64,000 bases of DNA from assembly GCA_014218235.1 (NCBI GenBank), contig CM024761.1:95601648-95665647 (forward strand), in the 5' to 3' direction. Every line of letters starts with the position of its first letter. Positions within the stretch are counted from its first letter, which is position 1. Positions 1 through 12,361 of the stretch are shown piece by piece. Under the pieces are notes generated by a model. It made no database searches. It saw nothing but the letters and a program-made list of their open reading frames with translations, and was not told the DNA's origin. Made by a program: the position numbers and the translations under genes. Source of the DNA: Colocasia esculenta. Lineage: Eukaryota; Streptophyta; Magnoliopsida; Alismatales; Araceae.

Positions 1-485
1 CTTCTTACGGATTTCTCCGTTCTGTCCGCGAGAGGACCGACCACGTCGAATGCCCACATGGCAAAAGGCTATGGAGCGATGAGAGGGTGAAGAAGAGGAA
101 GGAGCATGAATTTTGTCACCGTGCAATTGGCGTTCAGCACAGTGACGGACAAAATGGCCACAGTCTTCTTCCATGGTAGGCCAATAATAGTGTCTTAGCA
201 ACTTTTGGCAATTGCTCTACCATTAACATGGCCACCACATTCACTAGAGTGAGCGGCTTCAACAACATTTTGAGACTCGAATTCATCGAGGCAACGAAGT
301 TAGACCCCACTGAGAGATTTCTTGTATAAAATGCCACCTATGATCTTGTAACGCTCTGAGACGCGGCGAATGGCCCGTCTATTGACAGAGGTGGCATAAT
401 CGGGGAAAGATCCATCTTTGAGAAAGTTCTCGATGTCAAAATACCATAGATGGCCATCTTCGAGGTCGATTTCTGGCTCTTTCAA
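1..485 (-). pseudogene. pol: Integrase, N-terminal and start of core (element E)
   Basis: Integrase would insert the element cDNA into chromosomes. Positions 485-300 are open and precede the zinc-binding domain. Below 300 the frame gives a zinc-binding pair of histidines (AHSSECGGHVNG) and, after a shift, the cysteine pair in DCGHFVRHCAE. The core then begins at the left edge with FDVVGP, whose D is the expected first catalytic acid. A stop and a frameshift interrupt the reading. The rest of the core lies outside the window. The domain assignment is firm; activity is excluded. Confidence 0.75.
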
Positions 486-558
486 GAGCGCATGGACCCA
501 AAGGATGGAGAAGGAGACGTGAGTTGAGAAAACAAGGGATCTACATGGGAAGGGACTC

Positions 559-985
559 TCAACCTCTGGACAGAGACGGTTTCAGAAGATTTTCCCAAAG
601 GGTGATGGAAGACGATAGGGAAGCGAGTGAATCTGCTAGGATAGTCTGAGCCCTAGGAGTGTGAACTAGGGTGAGCTTCCTAAACTGCCGGACGACCTTT
701 CCTACCAACTCTTGGTATGGTTTCAACTTGGGGTCCTGGGTTTGGTACTTGCTAAGAGATTGCCAGAGTATTAACTGTGAATCACCAATTATCCTTAACT
801 CCTTGACTCCGAGCAATAATGCCATTTTCAGCCCAACTAAGAGCGCCTCATACTCGGCCACATTGTTCGTGGCTCGGATGGTTAACTGGTAGGCGTGCGG
901 GATAACTACCCCTTCCGTTGAGAGAGACTGCCCCTATTCCACACCCTTTGGAATTGAGGCCCCGTCAAAGTAAAGTACCTGAAGG
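559..985 (-). pseudogene. pol: Second, archaeal-like RNase H (element E)
   Basis: This domain degrades the RNA strand of RNA-DNA hybrids during reverse transcription. All four catalytic positions are visible in order: YFDGAS (D), AEYEALL (E), IGDSQL (D) and LADSLA (D). It lies between the RT-RNase H block and integrase, which is where Tat/Ogre elements carry an additional RNase H. A stop codon near 930 and the absence of a continuous frame into the neighbours make it a remnant. The open part is 861-559. Confidence 0.8.
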
Positions 986-1242
986 TTCACCATCGATAAT
1001 GGCTCCTAACTCTTCATCGGGAAGCTTTCATCAACGGGAGAGTATGAAGGTAAGGGGTGGTGGGCCAAATGCTCAGCAACAGTGTGCCCCTTGATCGACT
1101 TTTGATTGACGTAGGTGATATCAAATTGATTGAGGAAGCTCTGCCACCTCATCAACCGTCAGTCAGGACAGGCTTCTCGAGCAAGTACCGAATTGGGTTC
1201 ATATGCGCCAGAAGTTTCACTTCATGAGATAGGAATAATGCT

Positions 1243-2484
1243 TCAACTTCTGGGCAACCCAGACGACGGCCGCACACGTTCTTTCCATGGCGGTGTACCT
1301 CTTTTCAGCTTTATTAACAACTTGGATAAATAGTACACCGCTCTCTCCTTCTTCTCGTCGTCATATTGGGCCAAAACTGCTCTAGTTGAATCTTCAGTGG
1401 TTGACACATATAACAGTAAAGGCCGACCCGGGACCGGAGGAGTGAGAACAGGGGGATTGAACAGATAACTCTTCAACTCATCAAAGGCCTTTTGACATTT
1501 ATCGTTCCAATCAAACTTAGCCTCTCCATTAAGCATCTCATAGAAGGGCTTACAACATATTGAATGTTGGGAGATAAATCTCTTAATGAACTGAAGTCTA
1601 CCAATTAGCCCTCTAACTTCTCTGATATTCCTAGGAGGAGACATGTCGATTATTTCTTTGGCCTTATTGGGATCAATCTCAATTCCCCGTTTGCTTACTA
1701 TGAACCCAAGCAACTTCCCCGAGGAGACACCAAAGACACATTTCTTGGGGTTCATCTTAAGATTATGTTCTCTAGACCGTTGGAGAACTGCCCGGAGGAC
1801 CTCAGCATGGCCATGTCAAGTCTTTGATTTAACCAAGACATCATCTACATAGACTTCCATGTGCACATGCATCATGTCATGAAAAATCGCCATCATTGCC
1901 CTTTGATAGGTTGCTCCTGCATTCTTGAATCCGAAGGCATGACGACATAACAGTAGGTCCCCCAGGGCGTTGTGAAAGAAGTTTTCTCCTGGTCTTCCTC
2001 CGCCAGACGGATCTGGTTATACCCAGAGAAACCATCCATAAAATACAACATAACCTTACCGTCCTTCTTCATCACAGGGACGATATTAGCTACCCATTGC
2101 GGATATAGCACAACCCTAAGAATTTGGCTTTATGCAACTTGTCAACCTCCTCTTTGATCTTGAGTGCAAGCTTGGGATGTAGCCTTCTCAGCTTTTATTT
2201 GACGGCTTTGGCGTCGGCTTTTAGGGCCAACCGGTGCTCGACCAATGAGGTGTCAAGTCCTGGCATGTCCTCGTAGGACCAAGCAAAACCATCAGAGATA
2301 TCTTGAGAATAGCTACCAGGGCTTCTTCTTCTTCAACACTCAAGTTGGCACTAATCAAAACTACCTTCGGGGATTCTTTAGTGCCAAGGTTGACCTCTTT
2401 AGTGGGCTCATCTGCAGCCATGGTTGGCTCGTCGAACCTCTTTGTGCCATCCACATAGGAGCTCACTAGGTCCTCTTCTTCCAT
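1243..2484 (-). pseudogene. pol: Reverse transcriptase plus first RNase H (element E)
   Basis: RT copies element RNA into cDNA. Seen in order: an acidic lead-in (VEEEEALVAILK), then in another frame FAWSYEDMPGLD, then FMDGFSGYNQI and YCYVVMP. The catalytic box YVDD is at 1840-1851, followed closely by a stop. The thumb and connection follow (CVFGVSSGKLLGFIVS, IGRLQFIKRF). The first RNase H reads LLLYVSTTEDSTRAVLAQ; its usual first aspartate is replaced, as is common in Tat elements where the extra RNase H takes over. At least three frame changes are needed to read through. Confidence 0.85.
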
Positions 2485-3425
2485 CCCAGGATCTCCCAGC
2501 TCACTTTTCTCATCAAAATCTAGCAGATAAACTCCTAAACTGTCATCTAAAGAGTAGCCTTCTTCAAAATAGGATTCAATAAGGGCAGGTCTTCAAGAAA
2601 CTCTGGGACTTGACTTAACTGGACACCTCTCAGCCAAGGCCATGACATAACGGGCAGGAACTTGCCTACCCTTCTCTTTGCGCACACATGGCTGAGAGGA
2701 TCTAGACTCTTCTAATCCTAAACCTGACTCTAGACTAGACCCTAGACCTGACTCTAATCCAAAATCAAGACCACTATATACAAGACTTCTATGTACAAAA
2801 TTATGTATAGAGGAAGTGCCCCCAGAGGGGCGAGGAAAGGTGTCTAAGCTGGAGAGCGTCGGCCCCTGGCCGAGCAGAAGAGACTCCAAAGCGGAAGGGT
2901 GTTCGACGGAGAACTCGCATTTCCAATTTTCAAAATTGGTGTTTTTTTTGGGAATCAAGGCCTAGAACCATAAGTTGCTGACTTAGGGCAACTTCGACTG
3001 GCCATGCGAGGGATGGAGAAAGAAGAAGTTGAAGAAGGGGGAGGAGAGTCAGGTTCCGGTCGCACCCCAGCTTGGGGAGAAGGAGATGGAGAGGAAGATG
3101 GTGAGATGAGAGTCAGAACTGAAGAGTGAGAGAGGCCAAAATCTTCGGAGACTTCTCTAGTTGAGCGTCCTCTTCTTCATCACTTTCCGAGTCAGACAAC
3201 TCCTCTATCACGGGTTCCCGAGTTCCCAGTTGGAGGGGCCCCTGAACGAAATGTTCCTTTAGGGTCCAGGTAAGAGGTTGATGGGGAATAAATGGGTGTG
3301 GATGAATGGGGTCCGGGTGAAAACCTAGACCAGCCCTATCTAGCGCCTCTTGACTTGGGTGTAGTGGACAGGACCCTTCTAGTTCTTTCCCAACCCTCGG
3401 CTATGTATATAGCCGATCCTAGCCA
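2485..3425 (-). other. Protease-RT linker of element E, no recognised domain
   Basis: No known domain is visible. On the minus strand the stretch is low-complexity and rich in Ser, Glu and Leu, with an open segment at 2958-2593 containing imperfect Leu-Glu-Ser-Gly repeats (GLESGLGSSLESGLG). In Tat/Ogre elements this position holds a variable linker, sometimes with an intron. I could not define splice sites here. Confidence 0.5.
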
Positions 3426-4073
3426 TTACTTCCCAACCTTTCCCTGGGGACATGGGTCATGGGATTCTTTAGCTGATTGGGGAGGTTGGCCGAGATCATA
3501 GGGCAAGGGGAAGTCAAAGATTGACATGACCGGCTTCTTCCCCTTGTCCGGAATGAACAAATACGGCATTTGCTCCGAGGTGATGGAATTAAGAGTTTCC
3601 AGGGTAGGAATGCTCTTGATTTTGATAATCCGTCCATTGAAAGGAAACTTGAAGCACTGATGGGTGGTGGAAGGGACCCCTAAGGTTTGTTCTAGCCATG
3701 GACGACCGAGAATGGCCTTGTAGGCCGGATCGACGTCGAGGATTAAAAACTCAGAAGACATAGTAACGGGCCCGATTTCAAGCTGAAGAGCAATCTTACC
3801 TTTGGCAACCCTTTTGGAGTTGTCATAGGCAGCGATGGTGGAGCAGATTTTCTCCAGATTATCTTCCCCCAAACCCAATTTCTTGAGGGTCTTCATCGGA
3901 CATATATTGATAGATGCTCCGTGTCGATCAAAGTGGAGTCTACCGAAACCCCATTGAGGTTGATGGTGAGACAGAGAGGAAGCGAACGACACTCGGGGGC
4001 GGCAAGATCTTTGTCCGAAAAGAGATTGAGGGTCCTTAGGTAAGGAGAGAATGGCATTGGTGACCCTACTAGT
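3426..4073 (-). pseudogene. pol: Aspartic protease (element E)
   Basis: The protease cleaves the Gag-Pol precursor. The active site is split by a frameshift near 3915: one frame gives VDSTLIDT and the next FDRHGASINICP, together corresponding to the D-T-G-A-S box of plant Ty3/gypsy proteases. Downstream DPAYKAILGRPWLE is the typical C-terminal flap and ILGRPW signature. A further frame change lies about 80 bp upstream of the active site. The upstream end joins gag across the A' insertion: sequence right of 10208 continues into 4073 once A' and one AGGGA copy are set aside. Confidence 0.8.
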
Positions 4074-4078
4074 AGGGA
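4074..4078. repeat. Target-site duplication of solo LTR A', left copy (AGGGA)
   Basis: AGGGA directly precedes the TG terminus of A' and is repeated exactly at 10204-10208 after its CA terminus. Confidence 0.9.
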
Positions 4079-6149
4079 TGTGACGGCCCTCATTATACTG
4101 GTACGGTTATACCAACCCACGTCGGTATAGCGAGCGCTGCCACAGTGGGACATTTACCCAAGCGATACATACAGCTGAGATACACGCGAATATACAACAG
4201 AGTAGCGAAGAAAAGACAACTGTCTTCATTCATTCATCATCCACATTAAACATACATGCATTCGCATTACATATAAGAACTAAAGGTCCACATAATTTAA
4301 ATTGCTGAAATAAAATACAAATTGTCCACGTTTACACCTCCTTTTCATAATACTCTAATACAATGTTCAAATTACATACTTATGAAATACACAAATCTTA
4401 AGAAACTCCAAAGCTAGTCTCCGCGCTCGGAGTCCGTCTCCACCGTCTCCTCCAACGGTGCGTGTCACCAACTATACCTGTACGCCGAAGCAAGGAGTGA
4501 GTCCAAGGACTCAGCAAGCACAACTACTCATGATATACACGTACAAGTCCTAGTGGTTTCTACATGCACATTTACAATTTACAACACATAGCATGCTAGT
4601 CAATTCAAGTCTCAACCTATCATGAAAGTTTTACAATTTTATACATGAATCATGCTTTCAGATTTCTAAAAATAAAATTCACCTATCACATGCTCTCTAT
4701 TCAATTCACTCATGAAACTTTAATCTTTAAAGAGCTAAAACATGAGAGCTACCAACATGACATTTTACACACATGAAAGGGGAACACAACTAGCATGGAT
4801 TTCACATGTCCTTAAGTACATACATAACGCTTTTCACATACTTTAGGTTGCTGATTTCACATGGTTTAACGGCTGTAAACCTATACATGAAAGCTACAAT
4901 ATGGCATAAAACATAACATGTGATCAAACAATCATACTATCTTGTACCCGTTTTCACCGATTATCCCTAACATGGATTCTAGACATCTTTGCACATAATA
5001 ACATGATGATAATAACATAAATTCACTGATTTCACATGATTTTAGATTTGTCTCACATGGTTTTCAATAACATATTTTTACATCCTTAGTTTCACATTTT
5101 CTTTACATAAGTTTTCTCTTTCACATGGTTCACTTTACACATACACATTCACATTGTCACTTACACATTTACACATGGACACATACACATTACACATTTT
5201 AGGTGCCGTGACACATAGTCCAAACCACCAAAGAAGGACATATACACATCACATTACACATAGACGCCATCTAGGTATTCCAATGGCGACTCTTGGACTG
5301 CGCAGACCGGGAGAACAAGTCTCCACCCTAACCATGGTACTTGTCCACCTCCAGGATTTCCCCCTAATGCCCTTAGGGTCACTTACACATTGAACTTTCT
5401 CAGGGGGACTTTTCCCTGATACAGCTCCACTGCCCTCTACGGAAGCAGTGTCACATTGGCACAGGTACACATTTACACATTTAACGTTTTACACATGGTT
5501 TTACACTTCACACTTTTCATCACATTCACTTTCTCACTCACATGAATATCTCTGTTTTTTTTTTCCTAACATGGTACTACAGAATTTCAGGAGTTTAACA
5601 CACAGGAGTTTTCACTAATCAAGTTGGTTTTAGACAATAACTAATCACATTATGATAATATACGTAGATTATCACATTTCACATGAAAATACATAACTTT
5701 TTATTTACTAATCCAAATGACCTGAAATTTTAACCACATGTTGTTTTCGGGTTCAAGATCATACACTCACATTTTCAGATTTTTCTGAGCTAAATAGATT
5801 TACAGAAAATAAAGCACCTAATTAGCATACTATTCACAACTTAAGCTAACATGGGGTTTAACACGTCTTGCAATTTGCCACTTACTGTTTTAAACAGAGG
5901 CTACTAACATATGCATGATTTGAGAATACAAGATTACCCTAAATCATACCTCTATAGATTAATCATCACAATCTTTCTTGTATGCTTTTATTTTACCGAA
6001 CTGGATTTATTAGCAAATTACACAAGCATGGATAATTTACCAAAATTGCAAACACATATACTGACCCACTAACCTTCATGATCAGACCAAAACCAAGGCA
6101 TTAATACTAATCCTAATCATGAAACATAAATTTGACAAGATCATTAACA

Positions 6150-6154
6150 AGTCA
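6150..6154. repeat. Target-site duplication of solo LTR D, left copy (AGTCA)
   Basis: AGTCA flanks D exactly; the second copy is 9010-9014. Confidence 0.9.
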
Positions 6155-9009
6155 TGTCACGCCCCAACGCGGAATATCGGAGCGCGAAGGCAGTTGCAAG
6201 AAAAGGTATAGAGCGTATACTAGACATCAACCATTGCACACTGAATAATACTAAAGCAAATCTTTCTCATTAATAATTTTCCAAATGTCTAGTTACAACC
6301 ACTAATATCATAGCCATTCTAAAGGGCCCAATTACATTGCAATAAAAGGAAATGACTAACTACAACTCTAAGATAACATAATGACTCGAGGGTACTCTAG
6401 GCTTCACTCTTGGTCATTCCCCTCTTCGTGAGTGTATGTGTCATCCTCGTCTCACCTGAGAACACAACATCAAATAACGTAGGGTGAGCGATAACGCCCA
6501 GTAGGACTTAAATCTCAGGCTCAAGCAGGCTTTAAATAATTAACGCATTTAATGGCAGAGTATCTAAAGATAGCAGGTACAAGAGAGTCAAATATAGCAA
6601 GAGGTAGCACAATAGCACGAGAGCGAGTATAGTTTCCAAAGTAGCACAAGTATCGAGTATAACACGAATAGCAGGATGGCCATAGCACAACTAGCACAAG
6701 TATAGTAATAGCACGACGAGTATAGCACTTGTTTGTCATTCTAGACATCGAGAGAGTATAGCACGTTTTGTGTTTTTTGATTTTCATATAGATAGTCGAG
6801 ATAGATAGCACTTGAGTGTAATGCCAAACACTCTGATCATTTAACTCCCATGGGCACTAGCACTTTCGGGCGCACATCCCAGGACCAGATCGGGCCCTTT
6901 ATATATTGCCAGGCATTGGTTATATTGTTTATCTTAGACAATCAGTCAATGGCCAATATAGAGTACCAAGAAATAGATGAGAGCACTAGATGAATAGACA
7001 AGATAGTTGAGTGAACATGAAAGACGACGACTAGAGTATAGATGAGAGCTAGTGGACATTGCACGTAATGCGACGAGTAAACAGGCGATAGTAACAGTTG
7101 CACAACACACGCACGTGGTGTTGACAGTCAGGTGGAACTCACGGTCTTTTCCGCTGGCCATGTTACACACAAGTCCAGAGGTCCGACGTGATTCAAGGTA
7201 AGGGCGAATTTCTAATAGCCGTTTGGATCATATCGATCCCTAAAGGTGTAATGGGTGTTAAGGTACACCGGCTCGTCGACCATGTGGGAATCCATGATCA
7301 GAGGAGACTTACGGAGGCCTTGTGCAAGAGTTCACTAGTCCGGCGAAAGGAATATCCGACGGAGAGTTCACCACAAGCCAAGTAAAGTGTGTTTATAAAG
7401 CAGGTGCTCGACGTTCTAGAGGAATTCTAGGACAATGGAGCGTCGATATCGGTACATAAACAACGCGAGAATCAAATACAAGTCCTTTTAAAATAGGGCA
7501 ATTTATGTACTTTATTTCCATAAATTACCAGGCACACTATGAGATATTTTTCTGCAATATTTCAGCCATAAATAGATGGTTCAAGTGTGTGCAAGTGCAA
7601 GAGAAATCATAGATAGAAATAAGTCGTGAACATGTATTTTAAATCATTCAATATAGCACCATTTTTATAGGTTTTTCATCAAAAACTTGTGAAGGCGACA
7701 TACCCCTGTACGGGTTGCGACAGGGTCAGGACAGAACGCGACAGGGCCTAAAACGGGTCGCGACAGGGCTTGCAGATCGAGTACTGAGAACGCGACGGCT
7801 CACCTGTCGCCTTCTTGGTCGCGACAGGGAGAATGTCGCAATCAGGCCCCAGAAAGCGACATGTCGAGGCGTCGCCTTCTGGTTGTCTGCGCCTGACTCT
7901 GACAGGAGTCAGACCAGACATTGGATTGCGGACCAGAACGTTTAAATTTCGATACAGGTTGTTTAGAAAATCATAACTAATTATATAGTCAACGAAAAAT
8001 CATGAAACCAGTTGCAAATTAACTAGACATGTAAGGGTACTTCCAGTAAATCGGAATTAGAGAGAGAGAATGGTTTGAACATGGTTTGAGAACGAACAAG
8101 GACGAGTAACACAGAACATGACATAGAGAGCAAGACTGATTTATTCGAGCAACACGCTCAATGAAATTTAGGCTTTTAGGGAAAATGATCCCTAACAACA
8201 TGAAGTATCTACAGTAAAACTTTTGTAGCATGGGATCAAGTATACATAGAGATTTGAATTAAACATGACACCTCGGGGTTATCATGTTTGCAGAACTTCA
8301 AAAATTAAGAACAAAAGATAGGATGGATGGAAAAATATGAAACTTTGGGGTTTCGTCAAGAGGGTAGGAAGAACCTACAGAAAAAGTTTCATGGTTTATG
8401 CTTGTTGAATGCCTACCTTTGACTTGATTTGTCTTCTAGGGCTAGAACTTGAAGAAGAATGGAAGAAGCTTCAAGTTCTTCTTCTCTCCACGAAATCCTC
8501 TCCTCCTTAGCCTCTTCTCCACGTCCAGCAACTCTTGGCAACGAGCTAGGGTTGCTCAAGAGAGTTTAAGAGGTGTATTTATGCAAGTATGTATTTCTAT
8601 TCCTACTATTACTCAAATTCCTCTTAATTCCGAGATTTCCTTACTCCCACCTTCCTTCCTTGCTTTCCAATCTCTATTTAGACTTGGAAGAGATCCAAAT
8701 TCGTGCTAATCCATATGGGGTAGGTTTAGGAATCCAACTCCTACTCTAATTGCTTATTTAATGCATTAAATATCCCTTTCCAATTATGATATAATTAAAC
8801 TCCGAATTTATGGTATTTTCTTATTATTCTCCCCTTTCAAATTCATATTTTTGACCCAATAAATTCTAGAAGATCCATTAAGCAAAGCCCATTACTCTTT
8901 TCCATTTAATGAGTTTTATTTAATGCTCTATTTAAATATCCCTTTAGCTAGGTTTTAAATTCTTTATTTAATTTTTTTTTTTTTTTTCGTAAAAATTCAG
9001 GTTGCTACA
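6155..9009 (-). repeat. Solo LTR D (Tekay-like family related to B, C, H, I)
   Basis: This is a 2855-bp LTR beginning TGTCACGCCCC and ending GGTTGCTACA, with exact AGTCA duplications. It shares blocks with LTRs B, C and H, for example GGACCAGATCGGGCCC near 6883 (also near 17930) and the GCCCAGTAGGA stretch near 6495. The last part is AT-rich with a T-run at 8968-8988. A minus-strand TATA-like box (CATAAATA) lies near 8580. There is no internal domain. D sits inside A', so it is younger than A'. Confidence 0.9.
7695..7875. repeat. CpG motif cluster of LTR D (GCGAC direct and inverted)
   Basis: GCGAC starts at 7695, 7717, 7738 and 7760 (spacings 22, 21, 22). Inverted pairs GCGAC...GTCGC follow, spanning 7792-7810 (19 bp), 7821-7839 (19) and 7856-7875 (20). 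The bases between the motifs differ from pair to pair. Confidence 0.9.
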
Positions 9010-9163
9010 AGTCATGCTCACAATTCATAGGATACAATATTTCCTACATTCACCATCACACACCACAATCATCCACACACCACAATTGACTATATACATA
9101 GAGTATAGGATTACCATATATCCTCATCACGGAAACCATACCGAAATTAATGTAAAGGAAGGG

Positions 9164-9183
9164 CAGAACAGTTCACTGTTCTG
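9164..9183. other. 20-bp palindrome in LTR A' with compensatory changes
   Basis: The arms are CAGAACAGT and ACTGTTCTG around a 2-nt loop. The matching site in element A (32591-32612) has arms GCAGAACAGC and GCTGTTCTGC, so the innermost pair changed T:A to C:G with pairing retained. Confidence 0.8.
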
Positions 9184-9210
9184 TCTAGAGGAACTTGGCG
9201 GCGGTCTCTG

Positions 9211-9233
9211 GCCGCTGACTCAGGGTCAGCGGC
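9211..9233. other. Perfect 9-5-9 hairpin in LTR A'
   Basis: GCCGCTGAC pairs with GTCAGCGGC across a 5-nt loop. The corresponding A site (32639-32659) is GCCGT-N11-ACGGC. Confidence 0.75.
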
Positions 9234-9872
9234 ATGGCCGATGGACGCCAAGCATGATCTAGGCGTCCAGGGACCTTGCCGTCAAGCCAGGTCTGTGCAG
9301 AAACACAAACCTGAGCTCTCAAACTTGGGTGAATGGGAGGGTCTAGGACTCGAGGAAAAATCCATAAAATAGCAAAACTGACCTAGACTCATACGGGGAC
9401 ATCATAGATAGGTCACTTGCCTTTCAAAAATTCTTCCAAAGGATTTAGTGCTCGGTGAAGCTCTCCTTGGGCTATCCTAAGTAGTGCAGAAATCCCTCCA
9501 AAAGATCTCTCCTCCGGGCTCCTGGATGATCTCCACGCCAAAGGGATGTCGGGGAAGCCTCCTCCTTTGATCCAGCAACCTCATTGAAGCAGTAGATTTC
9601 CGGATCAAGCTTCAGAAGTGTGGGTTTTTGGGTTCCAAAGTGGGTTTTCTCTCAGTTTTCTCTCTAGGGTTTTCTTCTCACTTTTTCTCCTCTTTCAAGA
9701 TGAAGGGAGGAGTGGGGAGAGGCCATTTCGGGTTCAGACATAAGGAGAGTCTCTCTCCCACTCACCATGCTGATTTGACAGCCTTCAGAGCCGTTGGGGA
9801 CATCCCCCAATGGTTGGCTTACCTTGTTTCAGAAGCTTGCAGCTCTGCTGCGCATGCAGGCCAGAGAGATTG

Positions 9873-9956
9873 GCGTCCGTATCGCTGGACGCCAGGATGA
9901 GTGTTGGCGTCCATGTCTGAACGCTGACACCAGCTAAACGGCCTGGCTTGACGCCA
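9873..9956. repeat. CpG motif cluster of LTR A' (GCGTC/GACGC)
   Basis: The inverted pair GCGTC-N10-GACGC spans 9873-9892 (20 bp), followed by decayed partners around 9906 and 9950. The same cluster in element A is at 33297-33382 and 41490-41575. Confidence 0.8.
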
Positions 9957-10203
9957 AGGTGGCCTTCGGCCAGAACTCTAAAATATGCAGAAAACCATGC
10001 ATACCGGGCATATATACATGCAATATGTATACGGTATTATATCCATACTATCACCATGAAATACGTACATTATTTATATTAATATAAACACATGCACACG
10101 TACTCGTACTAATTAATATGTACGTAAATATGTACATACATACACAAGCACAAACATACACACATAAATACAAATAATGCGATGGAAATTCGAGGGCCTT
10201 ACA

Positions 10204-10208
10204 AGGGA
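10204..10208. repeat. Target-site duplication of solo LTR A', right copy (AGGGA)
   Basis: Exact match to 4074-4078. Confidence 0.9.
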
Positions 10209-12361
10209 GGTCATCATTGACCATGATCTTCTGGAGAAATTGGAGGAGGGTGGACTGGTGAGACGGCGACCTCTGAATCAATTCCAAAATAGACACCCTC
10301 ATGAGCGTCTTATCTAGGTGTTGGAGAATGTCATATTCGGTGCCGGCGGGTGGTGGAGGTCCATTATCCTCCTCATCTTGCAAAGGCCACGGGGGTGGAG
10401 GAACGATCCAGTTGCTGAGCTTGACATGAACATCTTCCTGAGACCCGGGTAGGATTAACTGGAGAGGTCTGGTCTCGGGGGTAGACAACTCACGGGCAGG
10501 GAAGGTAGGAGGGTAGGCCACTTGACGGATTGGTCGAATGAGGACCAAAGGCCGCTCCTCTAAAATGGCGTCTATGTAGTGGAAGGTTCCTCAGACCCTA
10601 TGGAAGGACACGGGTACCATTCTTCAAAGCCCTCTACCCCCCACTTTTGTTCTCTCCTCACGACCCGGGGTTCTGCATGCGTCATGGTGTGGACGTTCTC
10701 CTGGGTCCTAGAGGAGGAGGGATTGTCACTTTGGTAGTTGGGGAGGGGGTTTTGGAAGATACCCAGCTCTTTCTTGGTATACCTAGACTTCGCTATGGCT
10801 ACCTTGACATCCTCCCAGTTAATCCTTCCTTGATCATTCATGTCATACACCCAGTTACAGAAGGTAAACCAGTTATGAAGATGATGACCATGGGCCCTGT
10901 AGTATGGACAGTATTTGGCGGTGTCCACCCTCGGATTGATGTTCTCCCTTTGTGGGGGGAGTCGGATTGCATCGCAGGACATGAGGGCGAAGAATACGTC
11001 CTCGAGGGTCTCAGGTAGGGGAGGGTAGTGAGACCTCTTAGGCCCAGGTCGGGTGTAGCCAGTAGGAGGGGGAACTGCAGAGTAAGGCTTGGAGGGTGTG
11101 ACGGGAACTGATGAGGGTTGGAAGGAGTGGATGGAGGATTGGAGGGCTTGTTTGGAGGCCTCAATGGCTGACTGCAGGCATTGACGGACTCATTGACGGT
11201 CACCCCCTCGGTGGTAGGTGCCGCGGGAGCCTTACATCCCTTGGGCTTCCCTTCGAAAAAGTGTGGCAGAGAGGAGTCCTTAATTTGGTTCTAGACCACC
11301 CTGGCTCGGTTGTAAAGGTGTGCGAATGAGGGGAACTCAATCAGCATCAGGACAAAGCGAAGCACGGGGGTGGTGTTAGTAACCAACATGGTTATAGCTT
11401 GGGACTCCGGAATGGGTATATCCACCCTTGATGCCATGGATCTCCATCGATTGGCAAACATGACAAAGTCTTTGTCCGGCTTCATCTTTTCTGCCACCAA
11501 GTCAGGAAGTGTAGGGACTTGGGTGGCCATATACAAGAAGTGGGAGATGAATCGCTCGGAGACGATGTCGAAGTTAACGAGGTCCGATGCAGGTAGGGAG
11601 GTGAACCACCTCAAAGCCTCCCCTTCTAACGATTGTTGGAAGAGGTGAACTAAAAGAACCCGATCCTACAACCATCGGTGGGAATCCATGGTGAATCCGG
11701 CAAGATGGAACTGGGGATCAGAGGTCCCGTCATACTTGCGGTACTTCGGGGCCTTGAAACCCGGACGGAAATAGGTGTTGGGAAGCTTGCAGTAATTCTG
11801 GAGGGAATGAGGCTTTGAAAGGGATAGGGATTCAGCCAAAATCTTCCTAATAAGCCCCTCCATCTCCGAACGGGAGACGGATTCAGATAGAGTGGGGGGT
11901 GCGGGCTGAGCATGAGGTGGATAGGAGAGGGGAGGAATTAGGACACGAGTAGGTAGAGGAGTGGAGGGAACTGGAGTGGAGAAGGGGACAGGAGAGACGG
12001 GAACCCATGAAGGGGTTGCAGGCCTAGGAATGGGCCTAGATGAGGAAGCTTGGAAAGGAGAAGGGGAGACTGCTGCCTAAACAGTATGCTTGGAGAGCAT
12101 CGAAATGATGTCCTCGAGCGAGTAACGGGAAAGGAGCTTGGAGAATTCAGGATCTTCTTGGGTGTTTTGGGCATAAGTGGGATTGACCCTCAAACTCACG
12201 CTCCCTTCAAAATCAGCTTGAGAGGAAGAGGAAGAATGGACTGACTCATCGGGCTGGTTGTTGGTGTCAACCATCCCGACAAACTCATGAATATTATCTT
12301 CATATTCAAAAGCCGGATTATCAGCCATGTTTAATGAGTTTAACCAATCGTCCATTAGCAC
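10209..12361 (-). pseudogene. gag: Gag (element E)
   Basis: Gag forms the virus-like particle and binds RNA. I take the start at 12361. The N-terminal part (12361-12077) is Ser- and acid-rich. After proline-rich sequence comes a retrotransposon gag core: MEGLIRKILAESLSLSK, then RWFTSLPASDLVNFDIVSERF and a conserved helix-rich region to 11291. A degenerate zinc knuckle follows (YCPYYRAHGHHLHNW...C, about 10920-10860), with one knuckle cysteine replaced by tyrosine, and the downstream NDQGRINWEDVKVAI stretch. Stops and frameshifts occur near 12077, 11650, 11291 and 10572. The C-terminus runs into the A' insertion at 10208 and resumes at 4073. Confidence 0.85.

Larger units (their letters stand above)
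4079..10203 (-). repeat. Solo LTR A' (Tekay-like, same family as element A), interrupted by D
   Basis: The segment begins TGTGACGGCC and ends GGCCTTACA and is flanked by perfect AGGGA duplications. It aligns end to end with the 3.27-kb LTRs of element A at 30359 and 38565. Without D and its duplicated AGTCA it is about 3265 bp, the same length as those LTRs. No internal region is present, so it is a solo LTR from LTR-LTR recombination. The orientation is that of A, with sense on the minus strand. It is more diverged than the two A LTRs are from each other. Confidence 0.92.

Noticed and set aside
5080..5560. CACAT-rich tract as a separate tandem repeat
   Set aside because: It is a regular part of LTR A and recurs at 31380-31500 and 39590-39700; no independent element.
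8968..8988. T-run as a possible LINE/SINE tail
   Set aside because: It lies in the AT-rich end of LTR D, 20 bp before the LTR terminus, with no LINE or SINE body or target duplication.
10647..11203. Open frames of about 120 codons on both strands over gag of E
   Set aside because: Shadows of the proline-rich gag region; no independent codon or domain signal.
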